A stretch of 64,000 bases of DNA, from assembly GCA_016758965.1 (NCBI GenBank), contig JAEPRB010000146.1:52-64051 (forward strand). Reading direction: 5' to 3'. Source of the DNA: Circinella minor. Lineage: Eukaryota > Mucoromycota > Mucoromycetes > Mucorales > Lichtheimiaceae. The notes beneath the pieces were generated by a model that was not told the DNA's origin, ran no database searches, and was given only the letters and a program-made list of their open reading frames with translations. Position numbers and translations under genes: made by a program. The stretch's first letter is position 1; the number at the start of each line of letters is the position of its first letter. This document shows, piece after piece, positions 1-9,006 of this stretch.

Positions 1-475
1 ACTGTATTCCCATCAGATGTTAAAACATTTTTCGTGAGTAGATTTAGTTTCTCTCTCTCTCTCTCTCTCCATTTCTTTCATTGGAATTCAATCATTACTG
101 TAATAAAAACTACATTAGATCTTCATAATATAATAATAAAAGCATGAATTTAACTAAAATATGCGTACTTATAAACTATTACTATAAAAGGATATGCATG
201 CAACTATAAGAAGGGGTACAGGGGACAAATAAACATAAAAAGTACTATAAACAAAGCGAATGAAAATAAAGTGAGATAAGATAATGATAACAACGAAGTG
301 AAGAAAGAATTGAAGAATATAATTATTTGAACGAAAAATATACTATATGTAAGATTGTGTATATATTAATGGTCGATAGGTTATAGAGGGGCGTGAATGC
401 AACATAAGAGGCTTTGGTATGTATGTATGTATTATTATTATTATTTGACGATGATATGGGTTTATATGTTATTGT
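1..475. other. Intergenic, 3' flank of the oxidoreductase gene
   Basis: AT-rich sequence with no coding signal that I can support. It contains a (CT)n tract at about 51-69. Short open frames here and across the oxidoreductase gene on the (+) strand have no family resemblance and are shadows of the (-) strand gene. Confidence 0.6.
51..69. repeat. (CT)n microsatellite
   Basis: About nine uninterrupted CT units. It lies downstream of the stop codon of the first (-) strand gene. Confidence 0.9.
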
Positions 476-2520
476 TTACCAAGGAACGTCCATGGATATT
501 CCTTCAGCGAGAGCAATTCCTTCTGAAACTACCTTTTCAGAACTTGCAACGCATCCTTCCAAAAGTGGAATACCAGGCCAACAATAAGAGCCAACAAACC
601 AAATCCCACTATTCCCTTGACAACGGCCCAATTGTAATGATGAGGTTACATTTTGATTATCGGATGGAGTAAATAATCCATCAAAAATTGCCTTTTTCGA
701 AGTTAAAGTTACTGTTGCACGCTCAAACCACGCTTTGGATAAGATCTTTTCAGGTAAAGGGGATATGCATGGATTCGTTGTCTGCATATAAATATCATCC
801 CCATCCAAATGCTCCTTTAAAACCTGATTCGTATTATGTGTCATGGTTAAAATATGTGTTGTCATGGTAGTATCATGTGGGAATGGAATTGTAACGTCGT
901 TTTTAGTAGATAACTGAACGGATGAATCCAATGATGCTAAATTCAAAGATCGCCAGCTTTTTGGATTAGATGGAAGTAACCTTGTATCGGTGTGATTGAC
1001 TACAATGGCTTTATCATAGCGAAATTGTCGTAAAATATCACTTGCTGATTCAATATCCTTTGAGAGTGTATCATAAACATTATCATTATCATTTTCGTTG
1101 TTATTTTTACAGAGGTGTGTTTGACATTGTTGAAGGATATTAAGCGCTTGATTTCCTTGTGTTGCGAAAATAACGTGATGGAAATTATGGAGTTGGCCAG
1201 AGGCATCTTGTAATTCAAGTTTATAACCAGGTATACTACTTGGTTTGATAGAAACAATACAAGTTTGCAAGTGGATATGTTGTAGTGGAGAAGCTAACCT
1301 ATCTACAATGTGTCGTACACCTCCTGAAACGACAAATGACTCCTGGAATAATCCCACGGCCATGTATTCTAAAATTTAATTTTTTTAACAAACAAATACA
1401 TAATCAATAACTTTGTAGATCCCTTCCAACTTAACAAACCAATTAGAATCTGTTTCCTCCTCATTTTCATTCTGAGTTTTTTCTTTCATAACAAACCGGA
1501 ATAGGGAAGTCCAAATTATTCTATAAATTACATAAACGTATAGAACATATTAACATACCTAATACATCAACAGCTGGGTAATCCAACATAGATTTCCAAG
1601 AATTAGTACACACGGCTGCAAATAAAGGGACAAAAATATCATGAACGAAATACGGGTGAAATCTACGACATCGGAACCAATCTCCCAGAGTCATTCTATA
1701 AATGACATGATCTCGATTCTTCAATTGACCTCGATGGTGCAGCCATAATGCCAATCCCATAAGCCAAAGATAAGATACTGAAACAATATACAGCTTCCAG
1801 CACGACAAGTAAATCTCATATAAATATTCATTGAAGTTGGTTGCCCGAGATTCCGGTGATTCTAACATTCCGATCGTTCGAGATCCACTGTAAGTGAGTT
1901 GAGATTGGTTGACTGTTTCGGAAGCTGCTTGATCAGTTGGAATGTAAAGTTGTTCATGAGAATTACCGTCGGTTGCTGTATTATCGTTGTTATTATTAAA
2001 TGGTGCTCGGATACGATACCAACCAAAACTGAATTTGGCAGGTATAAAAGAAATGTTTAAATGTTGATATAGTCGCAACAAATGTGAATAGTAACCTAAT
2101 AATCAACATCCATGATTTATAGATTTTTGTTTACTTTTAGTACTCATTTGTTTGTTTGTTTTCCTTGTTTAAATGCCACATAATGAAAAATAAAATATCA
2201 TTATTTAGTTGATATGTACCTGACATAAATGATCGCATAGGAACCTAAATAATAGTATACAAAACATTTATTTATTATTCAAATTGGTTTAACCCTTAAT
2301 TTATTTACATCTTAATTAAAATATCTTCTCTTACATCAACTCTAAATTTTTCTTTGGATCCAACAGATATAGATGCTGCATCCATACCGAGTTTTTCGCC
2401 TTTTTCAAAGATATGAGGTTCAAATTGCTCATTTTGTGATAATAAATAAGCAGATGTTAGTCCTGCTAAACCGGACCCGATAACTGCCACTTTGACAGTT
2501 TTTTTTTCTGAAGGATCCAT
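476..2520 (-). CDS. FAD/NAD(P)-binding oxidoreductase, COG2907 (amine oxidase-like) family
   Basis: Predicted flavin-dependent oxidoreductase; the substrate is unknown. Four exons read as 2520-2335, 2244-2220, 2095-1559 and 1368-476, giving 546 aa; all junctions keep frame and introns are GT-AG. The N-terminus has the dinucleotide-binding fold VAVIGSGLAGLTSAYLL (residues about 11-27) followed by the acidic end of beta-2 (IFEKGEKLG). The middle shows VVNHTDTRLLP...WRSLN, which matches the conserved HTD...W.SLN block of the COG2907 group; the C-terminal part contains IWFVGSYC and a helix typical of the FAD-binding C-terminal motif. Exon 2 is only 25 nt (VPMRSFMSG junction). The usual LGGH motif after beta-2 is replaced by LGMDAAS. 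Neighbours give no hint of function. Family assignment is good, substrate unknown. Confidence 0.82.
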
Positions 2521-5500
2521 TATTGTGCGTATTGTATTGTTTTGATGATAATGTCTGTGTGTTGTTCCGGAATGGAAAAAAGAAAGAAAATTTTACCAGA
2601 AGGAGCCTTACACAAAATAAAAAAAACAACTTATAAATCCTTTAATTTTTCAATGGCCGATTAAAGGGATCATCGGCCACCATTTATCATACTATGACGA
2701 AGTCTGTTCTTTTTGGAACAAGAACACTCTGTTTTTGGGATGAAATCACCGACTTCTGTTTTTCCGGTCTCTTTTATCCTTCTTTGTATGTATATCGAAC
2801 TTTTCAGCTACTCTATCTAGTAGATATGCATGCATTCCATCTATATGTAACTGCATGGCTACTTATATGATATAATGTGTGTGTATGTGTTTTTTGCTTG
2901 GTGAAATAATTTCAATTTTGTGTAACTTTGGAACACAACCCATTCCTTTGGATACGAAACAGGTTACACACTGCGTTTTTTGATTCTCCTCCTTTTAAAA
3001 AAAAATTTCGTGATAAAAAGAAGAGAGGCAAATAATAAGTTTTGCTTTTTACTATCCATGATAGACAAAAATCTATATAACATTTGTTAATATATTCCAT
3101 CAGCCGCAAAAAAAATGTCGTTATGATTTGTCCTATGACAAATATACGTTGATTAATAATTTTCAATAAAAGAAAAACACTCTGTCAATTTTTTTCTGCT
3201 AAGCAGTTATATTTGGTAAGTATTCGTAAGAAAGTTGAATAAAAAAAAGCATGATCGTACTTTCGCTCTTTATTTCTCTACTTTACATAAATCAAATATG
3301 ATTGGCTAAGGAGTATGGTTACATATACTTTTTCTTTTATTCCGATAATCTGGTTGAGACATTATTACTTTATCTTTCATAATAAAGTTATATTAACAAT
3401 TGTTAAAGTACTCTATTATAAAAAAAGCAAGGAGGAGGAAAAAAAAAGGCAATATATATATGTTAGATAGCTCGTTCAAATATATGCTAGTGAAACAATC
3501 ATAGCTTTCATATCCAATATCCATTATCCGGATGTATTTCAAAAAAACCTCTCTATCATGATTTCTTTTTCTTTTTATTTCTGGTTTGTTGGTTATAAAT
3601 GATATGGTGCATTTCATCTTAAATAGCCAAAAAAATTTGATGTTTCAATTTTTTTTGGATGTTAAACCCCGCTTTATTATCTGATGTATAGAAAAAAACA
3701 TCTAATCATATATGCTAATTCTTCTATGTGATATATGCTTTTTTAATAAAAACACATATACCTTCTTATCAGGTTTGTGCCAATACATAGTCTAGCTATA
3801 ACTTATGATACCTATAACAATCCACATATTTATGCGGAAAAAATGAATCTCTGTTGGAGCACCCTTGTGAGGGGATACTCTATTAAGATTCATGTTTAAA
3901 TTCTTCTTTAAAGATTTGTATACCCATTTATAGTCATAATTCACTCTAGTATATCCCTAGTATCAGTCAATCCAATTGCATTCACCGTAGAATTTATAAT
4001 ACATTACGCATACTTAAATAACCATTATCTTCGATTGCTTCTTATAATATATTTTCTGTTTTCTGAAATCATGCTAAGAACCTAGTACATTCATGTTTCA
4101 ATATAATGAACATAATCATTAGTTGGATCTATTTTACAATCTGCTATCCATTTTTTTATGGTATAATGTATTTTCAAAGTATATGTTCTGTTCTTTTAGA
4201 ATATGCTTAATACTTTTAACCTATTTTATCTTTGAATTTTTTCAAAGTAACATACATCTTCTGCACCTATTCTTCATTATTATGATTCTCATAAACTCAT
4301 CTGTATAATACACTTTTCAATAACTCTGTTCGACTCCTGCTATAGTTTAATGTTTCAAAATATTTTCTTCTCTGCTTAATTGTACTAAAAGCTACAAACT
4401 TTGAAAGTCTAAGGGCTTTTTTTCTTTATCAAAATTGAAAAAGTAAAGCACGATATTTGTTCTTTCGATGTCAAAAAGTACTATTCTTGGATTACATTGT
4501 TCAAATACACGTGCATAAAAAATCCTTAGGCATTTAAAAAATCAAAAAAAAAATATTTATTTAAGATGGAATGCACCATATTATGTAAACAGTACAGCAT
4601 GAAAACTGATCAGATGCGTATATTGCAACTTGGACATGAGACGCTCTTGTGGTGACAGATATCGTGCTTAGATTTGGTTATGCTATCATAGATTGCTTTT
4701 CATTTATCTTCAATCAAAATAATTTTATTTGCAACCCCTCACAGCTTATATTTTGTTGCCATCTGGAATTGATTGCAGGAGAGTATAGATTTCACTATTC
4801 GTGAGAATCTGGAGGGTGGTTTTTATTATTTATCCGTGGTACATAACGGGTTTCCATGAGCTGTTAAACTTTTTCACCATCCCTAAAATCTTTCTCTGTG
4901 AATAAAGAGTTCAATAAAAACGTTTCAAAGAAGTGTACTAGTACTATACACTGGAGTGCATTGTATGATTGGATTAATTAATGTGATACTGTATTAGTCA
5001 GCCAAGAAACAATTTTTTAAAAAAAAATCTTCATTAATAGAAGAGGAAACAGTCCTACTTCGTTAATAATAAAAGCAATAAATTGTAATTTTTTAAATTC
5101 GGCACAATTTCCATGCGGTTAAACCCAACAGCAGCAAAAAAAAAGTGCTTTAAAATATTAATAATAGTTATCGCACATTCTCAATAAGAATAGATTCAAA
5201 GTACTGAATTGCTTTTGATATAAGTCGACATGCAGTTCATTCAATACAAACAATCGCATAAAATACTGTACTAGTCGTGATACCTGAAGTTCTCCCATGT
5301 AACAATAGAATCTGGATTGCCATGCCTGCAAATTTCTGGATACTTTATACATACAACTTACAAACAATCAGCGTTATCAACAGTATGTAAGGTATTATGG
5401 CGGGATTTTTATTAGCACATATTTTAGTGGATAATGTTAATATGGAATAAAAGAACCACTTAATTTTTATTACGTAATTAATAAATGTAAGTAGTAATGC

Positions 5501-5561
5501 TGCTATCTCTTAAGAGAAACTGGTTGGATTTGTAGCTTGAATTTGTATTTTGTATGTGTAC
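2521..5561. other. 3-kb gene-free AT-rich region
   Basis: No open frame here resembles a known family; the open frames are short, rich in Phe/Ile/Leu/Tyr/Lys and typical of random AT-rich DNA. The only structure I see is a 24-bp inverted repeat pair at 3602-3625 and 4558-4581, listed separately. The part just above 2520 is the presumed promoter of the oxidoreductase gene. Confidence 0.55.
3602..4581. repeat. Candidate non-autonomous element bounded by 24-bp inverted repeats
   Basis: The left copy (3602-3625) and the right copy (4558-4581) are reverse complements over 24 bases with a single mismatch (core ATATGGTGCAT and CATCTTAAATA). They enclose 980 bp without coding potential. This is the geometry of a MITE-like element or transposon remnant, but I cannot identify a clean target-site duplication and no internal transposase remains. 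It could also be chance plus a local inverted duplication. Confidence 0.35.
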
Positions 5562-6539
5562 TTATTGCACGCTCTTTCCAGCAACGTACGTGCTGACTAC
5601 TTTGGCAAAATTTTCTCCTTGCGTTTTTGCAATCTCTAGTTCCTTCTCGGTAGGCTGACGTGAACCATCACCATTTGCAACTGTACCACATCCATAAGCA
5701 GAACCACCGATCACTTCAGTGTTATCAAACAAATTTGTATGGGCGAAGCCAAAAGGTACATAGATCATACCATGATGTGCGAAATAGGTAACTGTAGTTA
5801 AAGCGGTAGTTTCTTGTCCACCATGTTGGGATGCAGTGCAGAAGAAAGTACCAGCAAATTTACCAGATAATGCACCAGTAGCCCAAAGTTTACCTATAAG
5901 ATATCACGTGTCGGATTTAACAGTTTTTTTATTCATTACCCAAATTGTTTTTCTAAGTATTAATGTCCCTCCCGCAAACTGAAGAAAAAAGTATATACCT
6001 GTGGCATCAAGGAGTCTGCAATAACGATAAAGAAAACCAATATGGTAAGTTAATGTAGAGTAAAATTGAAAAAGAAAAAAGAAATAAAAAAAAAAGAAAA
6101 CTTACGCCTTTAATTGTGCGGGCATAGTACCAAATCTATAAAAGCAATTTAAATTCGTTAATATAACAATCTCTTTAAGTCAAAACATAGAAATATATAT
6201 ATTACCTTGTTGGAATACCAAAAATAATACCATCAGGTTCAGTAAGCTCTTCGACAGAAATAGTGGGTAAATCAGGTTTAGGAGGAGCGTGCATCTTTTC
6301 AAGAATTTCCTCTGTCAAAGTCTCGGGCACTTTTAAATTTTGATTGATTAGAATGAAAGAACAGTAATATATTGACATTTAGTCATATTTTATCAATCGC
6401 GTATAAAAAAATGTTCATTTTTACCTTGATAAATTTTAGTCTTAACGCCATTAGCTTCTAAACCCTTTTGAACTTCTACAGCCAGCTTGTAAATATGATG
6501 ATAAAGTGTATAAATGACAATATAAACTGTTCCAGCCAT
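5562..6539 (-). CDS. WrbA/Pst2-type flavodoxin-fold NAD(P)H:quinone oxidoreductase (short form)
   Basis: Flavodoxin-like FMN protein that reduces quinones by two electrons in the WrbA family; the yeast relatives Pst2, Rfs1 and Ycp4 are linked to oxidative stress and membrane domains. Five exons read as 6539-6425, 6329-6206, 6135-6106, 6015-5999 and 5893-5562, giving 205 aa, close to the usual family length of about 200. Start MAGTVYIVIYTLYHH fits the family N-terminus (beta-1 and FMN loop); then DGIIFGIPTRFGTMPAQ, LLDATGKLW, GTFFCTASQHGGQE and the C-terminal block GGSAYGCGTVANGDGSRQPTEKEL, all recognisable WrbA motifs. Exons 3 and 4 are only 30 and 17 nt. The gene is head-to-head with a paralogue (start 6954), sharing a 414-bp intergenic region. 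Unlike the paralogue it has no tail and four introns instead of two. Confidence 0.92.
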
Positions 6540-6953
6540 GATAAAAAGTGTTTATGGTTAAAAAGAAAGAAAAAATGTAAGTAAGAAAGAAAAAGCTTGA
6601 AAAAGGTCTTCGAAAAAAAATGACGAGGTAAAAAAAGGATTGTTTATAAACATGTAAACAAAAAAAAATCAACAGCCCGAAACTTAAACTGTCCAATTAT
6701 GAAATCATGCAAGTGCTCATGAAACACAACAAAAAAGCCTGTTTTTATTCATGGGTTTCGGTGAATTTGACATCGTTCCTTCTTTCCGAAGGCGTATTTT
6801 CGTATAACAGCTATATCATTTTTTGGAGTGAGAAAGAGTGAAAATAGAGATTTTAAGTGTTTGATTGTAAACAAATTTGTTTTTCTTTCCTTTTTCTTCT
6901 TTATTTTTATTTTTATTTTTTTTTCTTCTAACAAAAAACTTTATTAATTCACT
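6540..6953. promoter_or_regulatory. Shared divergent promoter region of the quinone reductase pair
   Basis: A 414-bp gap between two start codons on opposite strands, with A- and T-runs on both sides. It must contain the 5' leaders and promoters of both paralogues. I can point to no specific binding site. The short open frames inside it are not supported by any family. Confidence 0.5.
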
Positions 6954-8417
6954 ATGGCCGATAAACCTAAAGTATACATTGTTATTTACTCTTTATATCA
7001 TCACATTTATAAGTTATCAATAGCTATCAAGGAAGGTTAGTTAGACATGTTTTTTGGGAGTTCGCGCCACACGCATGAAAAACAATACCCAACCACAAAA
7101 TATAATATAAAGTTGAAATTCCGCGTATAACCTTTTTTTTTACTCACACGCAAACAATGTCAAATATTTAGGACTTGATGCAAATGGTATCGATACAACA
7201 ATTTATCAAGTTCAAGAGACTTTATCTGATCAGGTGCTCGAAAAAATGCATGCCCCGGTTAAACCTGATTTGCCAATAATTCAAGCAAATCAGCTTGCCG
7301 ATGCAGATGGTATTATTTTCGGTATCCCAACTCGTTTTGGCATCTTTCCAGCTCAAATGAAAGCGTACGTGATATGCATTATTACTATTTTTTTTTTCAT
7401 TTTGTCATTTTTTCATCAGCATCTTTTAATTATTATCATTCTATTATAAACAGCCTTCTAGATGCTACAGGTCAATTATGGGCTAAAGGTTCTCTGGCTG
7501 GTAAATTTGTTGGTACATTTTTTTCAACAGCGTCTCAACATGGCGGTCAAGAAACAACAGCTTTAAATGCCGTGACTTATTTCGCTCATCATGGGTTAAT
7601 GTATGTACCATTTGGATTTGCAAACAAAAGTATGTTTGATAACAGCGAAGTTATTGGTGGATCCGCTTATGGCTCTGGTACAATTACAAATGGTGATGGC
7701 TCACGTCAACCGAGTGAAACTGAACTAGCTATTTCTAAGAATCAAGGCGAAAATTTTGCCAATATCCTGAATACATATCATAGGGGCAAGAAAAAAATAG
7801 CAGCTACTACAGGTGCTGATTCGGATGCTTCTATACGTTCGCTCAAGGCTGTTTCACATGATACAACAGCAAATGATAAAGATACACCTGCGATCACTAC
7901 CACTGATCCTGAAGGTCAAACAACACAACAAAAGAATATTGGCGCAGCAGCAGGTGCCGCGGCTGGTGTTACAGGAGGTGCTGCTATTGGCGCTGGCGCT
8001 GTATCAGCCGCATATAAAGATCCTAACATTGGTGCTGGCGCTGGTGCTGAAAATAATGCTTCCGGATCTGGTGCAAATGCTCCTACCGATGTAAAAGATG
8101 CTGCAGCATCTCCAGAACAACAAGAACAACAGCGACTGCAACAGCAACAGCAACAAAAACAACAAGAACAAGAAAAGCTGCAACAGCAACAGCAACAAGA
8201 ACAAGAGCAACAAAAACAAAAACAAAAACAACAGCAGCAACAACAACAGCAACAACAGCAGCAACAGCAGCAGCAACAGCAACAACAACATCAACAGCAA
8301 CAACCAAGTAAACCGTCGGGTACTGCAAATACATCTACTGCTCGAGAACCAAAACCTACACAAGAAAAGCCAAAGAAAAAATCACTCATGGCATGGCTCT
8401 GTTGTAGCAGCGAATAA
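6954..8417 (+). CDS. WrbA/Ycp4-type quinone oxidoreductase with poly-Gln tail and C-terminal Cys-Cys
   Basis: Second WrbA-family flavodoxin-fold protein. Three exons, 6954-7035, 7172-7364 and 7454-8417, give 412 aa. Residues 1 to about 200 align along their length with the short paralogue (MADKPKVYIVIYSLYHH; GIIFGIPTRFGIFPAQ; GTFFSTASQHGGQETTA; GGSAYGSGTITNGDGSRQP). The remaining ~210 residues are a low-complexity tail: a Thr/Asp part, a Gly/Ala-rich part with GAAAGAAAGVTGGAA, a long Gln/Glu/Lys stretch with a run of about 20 Gln, then a basic end KPKKKSLMAWLCCSSE. The basic segment plus paired Cys near the terminus looks like a lipidation (palmitoylation) and membrane-anchoring signal, as proposed for yeast Ycp4; that is inference. 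It lacks two of the four introns of its neighbour. Enzyme family is secure, tail role unknown. Confidence 0.92.
8107..8313 (+). repeat. CAA/CAG repeat tract encoding poly-Gln
   Basis: Imperfect CAA/CAG array inside the tail of the long quinone reductase. Mixed CAA and CAG codons, with GAA, AAA and CTG interruptions in the first half and a nearly pure stretch in the second half. The antisense open frames rich in Leu or Val/Ala across it are shadows. Confidence 0.9.
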
Positions 8418-9006
8418 TCGGTCATACTCATCATTCTTTATTATTATTTTCTCTGTATTCAATTTATTTTTACATTTTATCTTATAATTCTCATATAATC
8501 CTTTTAGGTATAGTCTCATTTTTAATATTATCCATCCCAGTATGTAATTCATAATCTTTTCATATCATATTAGCATTAAAAAAAATCCCATGCGGAATTT
8601 TTTCACCTTTATCGACATTTCCGGATTTGTGGTCGCCATTATGCAGACAAATTTAATTTATAATTATCCTAATTTATCATCATTTTGGTATATTTTATAT
8701 ACGGAAAATTAAAGGTGTGTGTATTTACAGAAAGCAAAAATTCGTATTTGAAGGACTATAAAAAGAGTGAATAATAGAACGAAAAAAAGGGATAAAGAGA
8801 GTAAGAGAAATGCTTTTGGTATGAAGGATAAAAAGAATAAAAAAAGGTAAAGATCAGCAGACGTCCTTTCTTTTTTACAAAAGAAAAATCCAATGAGCTT
8901 GTTGGGAGCTAGCATATGCAATGGAATGAGATAACATCCAGCTAGCTGCTTATTGATACAAATGCTGCTATCAATTGAGTAATAGAGAACATAGATAATC
9001 ATACCC
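8418..9006. other. Convergent 3' intergenic region
   Basis: Lies between the stop codons of two convergent genes. It holds the 3' untranslated regions; I see no further gene. Confidence 0.6.

Noticed and set aside
8004..8363. Leu-rich and Val/Ala-rich open frames antisense to the poly-Gln tract
   Set aside because: They are the other-frame readings of the CAA/CAG repeat and exist only because the repeat has no stops.
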